DNA from: Clytia hemisphaerica
Lineage: Eukaryota > Cnidaria > Hydrozoa > Leptothecata > Clytiidae
Assembly (NCBI GenBank): GCA_902728285.1
Contig: CACVBU010001153.1
Coordinates: 608,718 to 672,717, forward strand
Direction: 5' to 3'
Length of the DNA stretch: 64,000 nt
Part shown: piece by piece, positions 12,517 to 24,000 of the stretch
Numbering within the stretch: the first letter of the stretch is position 1
Layout: every line of letters starts with the position of its first letter
Position numbers and translations under genes: made by a program
The notes under the pieces: generated by a model
The model's input: only the letters and a program-made list of their open reading frames with translations
What the model was told of the DNA's origin: nothing
Database searches by the model: none

Positions 12517-13293
12517 ATGAAATTCATAAACGACGTTACTATATACAATCTTCACAACAACAAAACAACAGAAGATCAAAAAATGGTTCACGGCGACGAG
12601 TCGTTAAATTTACTTCTATTTGGTTTAGCCGCGTTTATCATTGTTTTGATATTTGTATTGTTTATGGTATATCGTTTACTCGGTTGCCGGCTAAGTTGTT
12701 GGATGTACGGCATCCGGATTAGATTTAAGAAAAAACGAAAACGAAAGTGTAAACGGTATAAAAAATTGACCAATATTGATCCGAAAAGTATGGAAAATAG
12801 TTTGGATGTAGGTAACTCGGTATCGATAGATAATGTTGATAATAAGTTATGTTGCTTGGCTTTGTATTGGGATAAAGATGATGACGAGACGGAAGTGATT
12901 TTACCGAATTCTCATCGAGTGACTTATGGTGAATTTCAACCACCTACGCAAACAACGGAACGCTTTATAGATTGCTGTTGCGCATGCATAGAACGGTTTC
13001 CACAGCAACCTAAAAACGATACATGCCCGATATGCTTGGATGTTTTTACCCAGAATACATCACTAGTGTTGTTAAATTGTTCCCATGGTTACCACGATAA
13101 ATGTTTGACTGATTGGTTGAAAGCGAACAGTGTTTCATACGTGCAATGCCCGATCTGCAAACGTGGTATGCACGTTGAGGGGTTTGGGGAAGAGTATTCC
13201 TTAGTCAGTAATAGTTATCATTCGGGCGGTGGCGGCAGTTATGGATTTGCAATGCCGCCCCATGCATTTAGGAACACTATATCATATTTGTAA
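12517..13293 (+). CDS. membrane-anchored RING-H2 finger protein (putative E3 ubiquitin ligase)
   Basis: An intronless frame of 258 residues from ATG 12517 to TAA 13293. The frame is open a little further upstream (from a TTG) but no earlier ATG exists; a later in-frame Met is residue 23. One hydrophobic segment (about 31-55) is followed by a very basic stretch (69-83), so the C-terminal part should be cytosolic. The RING-H2 finger is complete: Cys170, Cys173, Cys188, His190, His193, Cys196, Cys211, Cys214. Such proteins recruit E2 enzymes to ubiquitinate membrane or nearby substrates. A Cys cluster precedes the RING (153-157) and a Gly-rich tail follows. A pyrimidine-rich tract ending in ttgtacag just before the start could be a splice acceptor, so a 5' non-coding exon is possible. 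No specific orthologue recognised. Confidence 0.85.
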   Translation: MKFINDVTIYNLHNNKTTEDQKMVHGDESLNLLLFGLAAFIIVLIFVLFMVYRLLGCRLSCWMYGIRIRFKKKRKRKCKRYKKLTNIDPKSMENSLDVGNSVSIDNVDNKLCCLALYWDKDDDETEVILPNSHRVTYGEFQPPTQTTERFIDCCCACIERFPQQPKNDTCPICLDVFTQNTSLVLLNCSHGYHDKCLTDWLKANSVSYVQCPICKRGMHVEGFGEEYSLVSNSYHSGGGGSYGFAMPPHAFRNTISYL

Positions 13294-14140
13294 ATAGTTT
13301 CTTTGAAGAACTTGAGATTTGATTGGCGGATGTTCTGAAGATGAGCTATTGCGTTTGTATCCAAGCAAACTCGAACCCAGTCCTTTAGCTCACTTTTTAT
13401 GTCTCTGAAAACGCTCACAAAAGGTACGATTGTACCAACGTCCACCAGTATAAAATCGTAAAAAAAGTGACGTGATTGGCTCTGGGTACGAGACTGGAAT
13501 CTAAAATATTTATATTCGATGGCTTCCTTTGATTATCAAAAACAGGCTATGAATCTAATTATTCTGACTTCTGAAATAAACTAATTTTTTGAGTCAATTG
13601 ACCAGCGAGTTGCCAAAAAAGACCACGATACCCTTTAGGCCTTTCGGATATCTACTTGACTAAGAATTTTTTAGTGTGTCATATTGTGAATATATTGTTA
13701 TATATTTTTTTAATGTTTTTATGTACAAATTTAATTTTCGATTTTCCGAAACATAAACATACAGATGTCGAACAAACAGAGGCTGATCTGATGGCGAACT
13801 TGTAATTTTCCTCCTAGATTTTGTAATTTCCCGCAAAAGTGAAATTTCCATCGTTTGGAAATTCATCACCTTTTTCGATTTTTTTGTTAGAATTCCAATC
13901 CAAACCATGAGATTAACCAGGGATCCCATGCTTGTTTTCGTGAAATTCTGGATAAATTACCCTCACAGCAAATTTCGAAATAGTATTTTAAATTCGGTAA
14001 GTTTAGAGTTAATATTTAATGCATACATCTTTTGAATTTAATATTTTTATGACGTGTCATTCATTTTGGTTGAGAATGCGTTTGTGTAAATAAACTATTA
14101 TATAAATTTTCGCTCATACGTGTTGTTATTTAATTTTCTC
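13294..14140. other. 3' flank of the RING gene, no gene seen
   Basis: A candidate polyadenylation signal AATAAA occurs near 13,574. A short minus-strand frame (13239-13445) overlaps the RING 3' end but has no motif and is not called. The rest is AT-rich and featureless. Confidence 0.4.
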
Positions 14141-14376
14141 GATCTAGGAGAGATGATCCTTTACACAAGATCACTAAAAAAGGGAATAGTTTAGGAGGCG
14201 TGATATATTCGGGCGGAGTAAGCAGTGGTGGAGGTGCTTACGTTTGTTCCAAACTCTACCGCCACTTTTTTCCTGTAAACCGCCCTGACGCTTATATATT
14301 TTCCCGCGGTTACCGACCCTCTAAAACGGACGATAGCATCGTCTAGATCTAGGAGAGACAATCTTTATATAAACAA
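14141..14376 (+). repeat. pair of ~31-bp direct repeats (gatctaggagaga...)
   Basis: Gatctaggagagatgatcc... at 14141-14171 recurs as gatctaggagagacaatct... at 14346-14376, in direct orientation 205 bases apart. The interval holds GC-richer sequence with scattered palindromic pieces (gggcggagtaagcagtggtgg versus ccaaactctaccgccact). It could be a retroelement remnant or a duplicated regulatory module. Not coding. Confidence 0.45.
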
Positions 14377-15061
14377 AAAATTCCGGTCAAAGATTTTGGT
14401 TCGCTGCAATAAAGGGCTAGAACCGAATCTCCTTGTTTGGGTTTGAAGCCAATAAATCCTACCAAAGTTGCGCAGCCCGCCTGGTTTTTGCATGCCAGAT
14501 TAAAACTAAAAATTACAGAATGTTATAGTCTAGCAAGCTAGACAACTAATTCAGACATATTAGAAATAAAGCAAAAAAGTAAATTTTAGTCGTCTAGAAA
14601 CTTTTGTGCACTAACTCCAAACAAAAAAAAATGTCAATATCGCAATTAAAATTTTTTCCCGCTCAAAAAAAATTCTTCAAAATAAAATGTGTGTGGATTT
14701 GTGTGTTAAAAGTTTTTCATTTGAGTTGCTTTTATTTTGAAAGTTTGTTTGTTGCTTGATAAATTGTTTTCTCGCTACGCAAGTTTCTGCGTAGCTAGGC
14801 CCGGTATCTATAAGGCTGGAACACCGGATTCTTCCAGTCGTTTATACAAACTAAATCCCGTATCATTATTTGTGTTTATTATTAGTATTACATGCATTAT
14901 AAACGACTCCAGTCTAAGAATGTTACAGAATGACTAAATTTTATGTATAGATCAATACTACATAAAAAGATTTCTGAAAATCACCTTCCTTTTAGAAGTC
15001 AATTTTTGAGGTGGGGCCGATAAACCAAATTTTTGTGTTTTAACATTTTACATATTGGCTC

Positions 15062-15200
15062 CTCAAAACCATAAATTCTATGACTAGGCTCTGCAAAACC
15101 ATCAATTTTACATGCAGGATTTTCAAGACCATCAATTTTACTAGTAAAGTAGCCTCAAAACCATCAACTTCTCAAGTACTTAGAATCTTACATGCAATCA
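15062..15200 (+). repeat. degenerate edge of the 30-bp minisatellite
   Basis: Five or so diverged copies of caaaaccatcaatttta-type units precede the inverted-repeat insertion at 15,261. They match the unit of the main array that resumes after 15,940, so the array was once continuous or duplicated across the insertion. Confidence 0.6.
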
Positions 15201-15252
15201 ATTTCTCTATAGTTGGTATGAAATAGTATTTAATTATTACTATACCTACTAT

Positions 15253-15928
15253 GTAAGACCAACGATGTAAAAATATTAGATAACAAACTACCTCTAGAAG
15301 GCACTTCTCCCAAGAGAACAACCATTGTTTTCCTATTCAAATGAGCACTCCTTTAAATAGCTCTGTGTGCAGTGCGTGTTATGCTTTTAGCTAGATGTTG
15401 ACACACTTTTTGACATCCACTGAATTGATAGAAAATTTGAATTGTTATTTACTGCAAATTTTGGAATTTTTTTCAAAAGATAAAGGTACCAATCTTTAGA
15501 CAAATTGACTACGGATCAGCCTAATACCACTTAATCTTCATCTGGATAAATAAACGCTCATAAAATGATGTTATCTGAAAAATATATGTGTGATTTGAAG
15601 TGCGATATCTCACGAATGAAAAGTGCATGAAGGTTGCCTGATACAAAATAAACAGATGAATGTTTATAGAACAATAATATCTAATTAAAAAATTCCTTCT
15701 GTGAGGCTGCCTATAGGAAAATACACTTTTTTTAACCCAAATTTTGGAAAAATATACATCACGTGATCGATTCTGGCCAATAGAAGGTTGCAAATGAAGC
15801 AAGTTTTTATTTAATTGCACTTTTTACGATGCAAAATGTCATTAATATTTTTACAACCGTAACACGGATGTTTTTTGAGAATCAAGGCAAGTTGGTTATC
15901 TATTATTTTATACATCGTTGGTAAGACC
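15253..15928. mobile_element. hAT-like non-autonomous element with 8-bp target duplication
   Basis: The direct repeat GTAAGACC occurs at 15253-15260 and 15921-15928. Immediately inside are inverted ends: aacgatgtaaaaatattag on the left and the complement of attattttatacatcgtt on the right, about 27 bases with a few mismatches. An 8-base duplication is the hAT signature. The 660-base interior has one long minus-strand frame (15521-15820) with no transposase motif. The element sits inside the minisatellite, so it postdates at least part of that array. Confidence 0.75.
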
Positions 15929-15939
15929 AACGTTAAATA

Positions 15940-17235
15940 ATAAAAAATTAAGTGAAATAAAAACCATCAATTTTGCAAGTAGAATCTTCAAGACCATCAA
16001 TTTTACAAGCAGGATCTTCAAAACAATTAATTCTACAAGTGAGATCTTCAAAACCTTCAATTTACAAGTAGGATCTTCAAAACCATCAAATTTACAAGTA
16101 GGATCTTCAAAACCATCAATTCTACAAATAGGATCTTCAAACCCATCAATTCTACAAGTAGGATCTTCAAAACCATCAAATTTACAAATAGGATCTTTGA
16201 AACCATCAAATTTACAAATAGGATCTTCAAGACAATCACTTCTACAACTGAGGATCTTCAAAACCATCAATTTCAAAAATAGGATCTTCAAAACCATCAA
16301 TTTTACATATAGGATCTTCAAACCCATCAATTTTAAAGTAGGATCTTCAAAACCTTCAATTTTACAATATAGGATCTTCAAACCCATCAATTTTAAAGTA
16401 GGATCTTCAAAACCTTCAATTTTACAATATAGGATTTTCAAATCCATCAATTCTGCAAGTAGGATCTTCAAAAACATTAATTTTACAAATAGGATAACCA
16501 AAACTATCTATTTTACAAACAGATTTTTCATCAACTTCCCTAGTAGAATCCTAAAAACCATTATTCCAAGTAGGATCTACAAAACCATCAACCTTACAAA
16601 TAGGATCTTTAAAACTATCAATCATACAACAGAACAACGGAAACAAGAATTTTCAAGACCATGACTTCTACAACAAGAATCTTCAAGACCATCCCTTCTA
16701 CAACAAGAATTTTCAAGACCATCCCTTCTACAACAAGAATCTTCAAGACCATCCCTTCTACAACAAGAATCTTCAAGACCATGACTTCTACAACAAGAAT
16801 TTTCAAGACAATCCCTTCTACAAAAACATTTTTCAAGACCATGACTTCTACAACAAGAATTTTCAAGACCATGACTTCTACAACAAGAATTTTCAAGACA
16901 ATCCCTTCTACAAAAACATTTTTCAAGACCATGACTTCTACAACAAGAATTTTCAAGACCATGACTTCTACAACAAAAATTTTCAAGACCATGACTTCTA
17001 CAACAAGAATTTTCAAGACAATCCCTTCTACAAAAACATTTTTCAAGACCATGACTTCTACAAAAACATTTTTCAGGACCATGACTTCTACAACAAGAAT
17101 TTTCAAGACCATCACTTCTACAACAAGAATTTTCAAAACCATCACTTCTACAACAAGAATCTTCAAGACCATCCCTTCTACAACAAGAATCTTTAAAACC
17201 ATCAATTTTTAAAATAGAATCTTCAAAACCATCTA
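15940..17235 (+). repeat. 30-bp minisatellite array, two sub-families
   Basis: About 43 head-to-tail units. The first half (to about 16,620) uses units like ggatcttcaaaaccatcaat plus a ttttacaagta tail, 29-33 bases long. The second half (16,640-17,200) is much more regular at exactly 30 bases with caagaattttcaagaccatg plus acttctacaa. In the second half an acaatcccttctacaaaaac variant returns every three or four units (16,809, 16,899, 17,019), a sign of higher-order duplication. Because 30 is a multiple of three, long frames stay open on both strands; I regard them as by-products. Confidence 0.85.
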
Positions 17236-17498
17236 GTTTGGGGTGTGAAATATACATCGCCCCCACATTGCCTTTTTACGCTAGCTTTGTTGAAGCCCAA
17301 ACAGGGCATTTAGATGAAAGTGTTGTTTCATGTCTATGCGGCTGGTAGGGTATGAAAATTTCATCCCATAGGATATGAAATTTTTTTGAGAATTTTTGAT
17401 ACGCAAACAAAAATGTCACCGAAAAAATCCCTTCCACCCGGTATATGCTATACTTAATGACCGCTCCCTTAATTGGAGCTGGCCAAAGTCAATCGTAT

Positions 17499-17614
17499 AA
17501 TAGACCTTATCGGAGTTTTTGATTTTTCTAAAAAAGCGATGCATTGTGGGATTGTTTCGAGTGTATTACAATAGAATTCTTTTAGAAAAATCAAAAACAC
17601 CGATAAGGTCTATT
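17499..17614. mobile_element. 116-bp hairpin MITE
   Basis: Ends aatagaccttatcgg and ccgataaggtctatt are perfect inverted repeats, and the arms continue through gtttttgatttttctaaaa. About 45 bases lie in the loop. No coding content. Confidence 0.8.
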
Positions 17615-18084
17615 CCTTCAGGGTACCTAAACATATTCGTGACAGACAGAAAGACAGAAAGTCATTTCATGTAATCATTAGAACGCATTATGTAAAAGAA
17701 ATACTCGATGATCAATAAAGTATTTCAACATATTAATTTTCTTTCTGTTACCCATCAACATGATAATAGCAGGTTAATGCTATCATCAATATAATATGGA
17801 AAAATAAATTCTTCAAAATAAAACTTCGTTAGAAAATAAAATTTTGTAAAATTCATAAAAATTAGTATCGGTTTTTTTTGCAAGTGTCACATTGTAGATT
17901 TGTGTTAGATCAGCTTAGATACATTCCTGCCACTGGGGTGACCCAGTGAATGAAAGCTTTTCAAGGTTCGTAACACACAGAATTCGAATCAAAGTTCTCT
18001 GTGATGTGAGTAAATACAATCGCTTGAAAAGCGAGTCGACGCCAATATAGTTTGATGTGAAAACACACCAAATTTCACCAATTA

Positions 18085-21000
18085 TCACCTCCTTTGCCTT
18101 TTATCATATCCGCCTCCAAAATTACTTTGTCCGTTATTTTCGAAAGGGCGTTTACGCCCGTAACCACCCTGAGAGTTTCTATTATTGTTATTATTATTCG
18201 ACCAATTACTACCGAAGCTTCGGTTACCGTTTTGGTTGCGATTCCAATTATTTCCACCGCCACGTCCTCCACCATAACCGCCTCGGCCACCGCCACGACT
18301 GAAATTCCCACCTGAGCCACCACCGTATTGTGAAGAAACACCTTCGACTAACTCTGGTAGTTCAGTCAGTTTCTCGAGGGTAGCAAATTTGTCTCCTTGC
18401 CAAGTATCCTACAAAAGTTGAAAGTAGGGAAATGAAAACATTGCACAGTAGACTCTCAAGCTCTGAAGAATCAGAAGAAATTGCAAGAGATCAAGTATCG
18501 GAAAAAGGATAACTCCTCACCAGAAAGCAATAAAAAGAACAAAATCCAGCTGACCCATGAAGAGGATAATATCCACACACCTTCAAACGTACTAGTCATA
18601 TGGTTCATCGCGGAGGGGAGGGGGTGGTATATTTTGTTAAACCGTATTGAGTTTATCTCTGCCCAGCTCTATTTCTCTTAACCCTATTAGCCCCAAGCTT
18701 TTTTGACTTTTGTATCCCCAGGGGGGGGGGTAGAATCTACCACCCTCGATTATTTTCGATCTAGCTATGGCCATGAAATTTGGTACAGATGTTCTCCATC
18801 ATGATACAATTTTCCAGGAAGAAAAAAAAAAATTGATGACGTCATTCAAAAACTGATGACGTCATCACAAAATTTCCACCTGTCGGAAAAAAGCCCAAAT
18901 ATATGGTTTACAAAAATGTCTATTACAGTCGAACCAATAAAGATATTTCGATTCTGTTTGAAGATTCTGAAAGGTAAAAGACTGTCCTTTAACATAATTG
19001 CCTGTTTTGCAATTTCCATGAAGATTTTTTCTTAAAATCTATGCTGAAGATGAGTAAAATTTACAAAATTTGATGACGTCATAAATGATGACGTCATCAT
19101 TTTCAAAAATTTTCTTTAGATTTTTTAAATTTGTATTATCAATGCCTATCACGTGTCAAAATTTGAAAATGATTGAATAAATAGTTTAGAAAATATCAAC
19201 ACTTTAAAATTTTGAGTTTTAAGGATTTTAGCTGGGTTTTATGTCATGTTTCACAATAAAGTCATAAAACCTGATCTGGACAACCTATGACCCTAAAATT
19301 TTGTACAAGTACTCTTAATAAGATTTTATTAAAAGTCAGAAAGTTTCAAGTCGTTTGAAAAATTTTTCTCCGAGATATAAACAAAAGAGCTCCAGCGTGG
19401 TAGATTCTACCCCCCCCCTGGGGCTAATAGGGTTAAACATACCGTTGGCTCTCACCAATTTTAAATCGAACGAAGAGAATTGTTCGAATTAAAGAGAGAT
19501 TAGGAGTATAAGGCATGGGCTCTTCCAGAAAAAAACCTTTCATGGGGGGGGGGGGTGGAGGATATATTGTCCAGGGGTATTGACAAAACCCCGAAAAACT
19601 GCCATGTCCATGGGGTGAATCTGCGATGTCCAGGGGTGAAAAACCGAAATGTCCAGGGGTAGATCACAGACAAAATAATATCCTCATATATATCATAATA
19701 TTTGCACTTTCGAAAACGGCTACGATAGCGATAATGAAGGAAGACAAAAAGCCAACGATGAGGAAATAAATAAAAATCTTTTGTTGCTAAAAATTAACAT
19801 ATTTTTTACTGAACCTTTCAGCAGGTATAATTTAATTACATATACTTGTAATAACATAGCCAAGTTGTCGCAGTGAGAAATTGTGGAGAACTTCCTCACA
19901 AGTATTTTTGAGTCTGACAACAGACAAGAAAACGTGACAAATAAAATTACAAGTTTGTGTTTTTTTTAATTGATCGACAATCATCAATAAATCGGACTTT
20001 CTTTACTTTCCATCTTATTTTCAACATTTTGATCGAGTTGCACGAAGACGTGTTCCTGAGGGATTTCTGTCCGATACTCTGCGTTGCAATTCCTCCCACA
20101 CTCGATACAATACAAAATACAAGCTGCTAGCATGTTGAACAGTATCAAGATCTCCATGATCAAGACGATCACAATCATTGCGTATTCTAACCGAACGCGA
20201 TCGATAGTGTCAGTCGAACACACAATATCTCCAAAATCGTCAGCTGCAGGAGAATGGCGGGAGTCGCTCGTCGGATTCTGCCGCGCGCAATGTCCTAATG
20301 CCGTCACAAACAGCAATCCAAAAATAGCTATCTTGACAATTTGACCAAGGATTTGGAACACGTCAAATCCCAATTTGATGGAAAGATAGAGTCTGTCTTT
20401 CTTGGTGATAGCAACATAACCTAATACAATATTAACCAACAAAGGTAGACTAGTCCATGCAGTAATACCCATCTTTTTAGCACCTTTCCAAGTAATTCCA
20501 TATTCTTTTCCACTATTGGCATCACTAATGTACACCGATCCAGCAATAGTAGATACCAACACAAAACTCAATAAAAGGTGAGACAAAATACGTTGGGCCT
20601 TCCATGTTTTGGTTTCATTGGCGTTCCAACAGATACTCATTTTCCCAATATCGTTGTAGTCTGTTGTATTTGCTGGATCTATAGAATTGATAAGCTTCCA
20701 CCGTTTGTTTGTTTTGAATCTTTTGGCTGATTCTATTAAATGAATCGTCTTCCTCTCTCTTCAATTATTTGTAGTTTTCAACCCTCGTATCAAGGATCTT
20801 TAATAAAACTCTTTTATATAAGTTTCTTGTTCGTATCAATGATTCGATACCATCTGCTTCTTTCTTGTTATCTTATCGTCGAAGATTAGTTGCTTACAAC
20901 ACAGTTTTTCACGAAAAAATGCTAACGTAAGCATCTGAAAGCTAGATCAGTATCACTCATGACGTCACACCGTTTGAGACGTCAGAACGAGTGATCAGTA

Positions 21001-24000
21001 TATAATGATAATGAATGTTATGACAGATTTTTAACGCTTGTCAAACTTCTGAGTATAGGCCATTTCACGGTCGAAATGGATCATGGGTAATCAGGACTGA
21101 TTGCGCCTCCATTACGGCTTCCCGTTGGCTAGACGCAAAAATCTTCATTTTTTTTCAAAACTTTGGACCAATAGTAAGTCGTTATTAGCGCGCAGTGGTC
21201 CTGATTACCCATTACGCTTTGCGACTGTGAAATGGCCTATATAATTTGTAATTAATGCTAGGCTGCACACATCCCCTCTGATAAGTTTTGATATATGCTA
21301 AATAATTGTTCAAGAAATCTATCCATCAAATGGGTTCATCATCATTACCATTTTAAATGAGGGCATAATGTGTGTAAAAATATCATTTCCCAATGAGCAA
21401 GTTATGAAGAAATTATTACCATGCGATTGCCATGGAAACCAAATATAGTTGAGTTTATACTTCCCGATGATTGTAAACGTAACAGGAAAATATTTCAATA
21501 TGCTAATTAAGCTTTTTTATTGTTTTCTTCGTAAATTTTGCTGAGAATCAAAATTTCTAAAAGTATTATAAAAGACAATTAACACAAATTTATTAGCATC
21601 ATAGATTTGGCTGAACTAGAATTGGGAAAATGAATATCTGTTGGAACGCAAACGAATCCAAAACATGGAAGGCCCAACGTATTTTGTCACATCTTTTATT
21701 GAGTTTTGTGTTAGTATCTACGATTGCCGGGTCGGTTTATGTGGCGAACAGAGAATACACACGAAGTGAAATCATAAGAGCATTGAAGACGTTCATAGGT
21801 TTCCCTGCATGGAGTACATTGTCATTGTTGATGAATGCTGTGTTTGGGTATCTAGCTGTTGCCAAGAAAAAGAAACTTTATTTATCCATAAAGCTTGCGT
21901 TCGATTGTTTTCAAATCGTCAGTCGAGTATCAATCATTATTTTCATTGGATGGTTACTTTTGCCGGTGTACGGTAGATGGGTGAGAGGAAGATTGCCGGA
22001 AGATATACCCGAAGGTTATAATATCGATCCCGTGAAATTAGACTTTGCGATGATTCTGATTGTCTTCATAATGGAGATTTCGATACTAGCAAACTTGATC
22101 ACTGCTTGCGTATTTTATTGCAGGCACGATAATGATGAAGAGAATAGAAATCACGGGCTAGTGGTTTATAAGACTGATGTTGAGCAGTCGGATATGAACT
22201 TTGCCGAGAAGGAGCTGCTGTGAGCTGTGTTATTGAAAAGTCATTTGTTTAGTTTTTATCATGCGATACTTACTGATACTTACTTTCTCTAATTCGTTTT
22301 TCAAACTACTAAAAATTATTTTCAAAATAGCTTTCGGATTACAAAGAGGATTTCATACGATATTCCAATATCGTTTGAAATAATGTTTTTAAGTTCGAAT
22401 AATAGGGGTTCGAATTAGAGATAGTTGACCGTTTATCGCTTTTTCGTTCATTTATGTGCTTGAATTACAACTGACTTTTCAAGTTAATTCATAACATAAA
22501 GTTTCAATATATGAAAGAGTGAATAAATTGAAAGACTTTAAGAGATTGAACAAGCTAGAAACTATAGAGACCTACAAAGAGGCTTTTCATGAACATCAGT
22601 TGGAGTTAACTTCGAACCCTCTCCGATCACTAATGAACCCATTTAAAAGCCACTGTTATCCTATGTGATCACTCCATTTTCTGCGGTCCTGTACCGGTCG
22701 AGATTGGCATATTTTTTAGGTTGGGGTGTGCACGCGTTTGATATAGAACAAAATATTTCAAAATTTGAAGCTACTGAGTGAAGGCATTAGACCAATTAGA
22801 GATCAGATTAGTTTTGAAGTATTCTTACCTCCAGGACACTGATGCTTGAGTCTGGGACGTCGAATACACAACCCTAAACAATAAAGAATACAGGCAGCGA
22901 TTTAAATAAAACTACAACACTTTAAAATGATGGACCCTCAACGAAAAAAATCGTAGTGTGATGGTAACAGACCTTTTTCTGTTTTCGATAGTAACCTTTG
23001 TCGAAAAATGCCCAGTTTTTCACTAAAATATGGGTGTAGTTTGGCGGTTTAGAAATTGATTTATAAGATTCAGAAGACGTCTGGGGGAAGCGGACAATCG
23101 AACTCTCAAGAGTAAGTAGATGTAGAAGAAGTAAAGGTCGAAATTGAAAAACTGAAATTGAAAGATGGAATTTCCACCTAAGAAAAACCTTTTCTTAGCA
23201 GATAAGATAAACATCTGCGAGAAAAACAAAACAATTAAGAAGGGGTACCAGTTTATCAGCACACATGCGCATTCCCTTGATAGAGCCGAGGAACGACTCG
23301 TCGAAATATCTCCTCAGCGTGCTCCAGATTAAACTATTGCTACGCAGTTCCAAATTCTGTTTCATCATATACGTTGTATAGCCCTGTAAGGAGAAATAGA
23401 ATGTTTGATCAAATTACTTAGTTCGGGGGGATGACACCTACCGAAAAAAATGAAGAAGGGGGGGGGGGTCAGAAATTTTATGAAAAAAGGGGGGGGGGCT
23501 TACATATATATTGTAGATTATTTTTAAGCACTGTTATAAAATTTTGTCTTGTCTTCATAAAAGGAAGTTTTCTGTTAGAGTAGTCTGAGTCAAAAAGAAG
23601 AAAGAAGTTTATTATTTCGCTTTCTCTCTCTAAAGATATTTCACATTGTTTGTTAGCTAATTTTTGTCCAAAATCCTTGGGGGATAGACATTTCTAAAGT
23701 TGGGGGGATGCCAATTAGACCCCTTTCCACACTATGAATTATCCATTTAAGGTTTAGCCTTCTCTTCTTAAGAAATTTCTTTTGGCCAGATACTGGGTAT
23801 GACGTTAAAGCAGGAGCTGGCCAATGCCGCTAAGCACCATTCAGAAAAAGTTTACCCCCGAACGACAGGCAAGAAAAACAGCACAAGTTTCGTTCATTTT
23901 TCTGTTAAGTAATAAGTGCAAGTAAAGTTATTTAGTCAATACAAAGGTTGCAAAATTAAAGTCTGAAGACAAATCACGCTTTTACTCGAAATTTTTTATG

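Larger units (their letters stand above)
20641..21629. promoter_or_regulatory. shared intergenic region between the divergent four-TM paralogues
   Basis: The 989 bases separate two ATGs facing away from each other, so both promoters must lie here. Each side has a TATA box (20811-20821 on minus, 21567-21574 on plus). In the centre is a near-palindromic CRE-like pair: cactcaTGACGTCAc at 20954-20968 and a half-matching gACGTCAGAacgagtg downstream, flanked by gatcagtat repeated at both sides. A MITE (21054-21241) occupies part of the interval. Confidence 0.55.

Noticed and set aside
13239..13445. 68-codon minus-strand frame overlapping the RING 3' end
   Set aside because: Starts upstream with no clear ATG context, antisense to a real gene, no recognised motif.
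15940..17235. Regular 30-bp repeats as a CRISPR array
   Set aside because: Units are head-to-tail without unique spacers, and the sequence is clearly eukaryotic.
15918..17266. Several long open frames on both strands (183-248 codons)
   Set aside because: They arise because the minisatellite unit is a multiple of three bases; all have the same decapeptide periodicity, no start context and no recognised domain.
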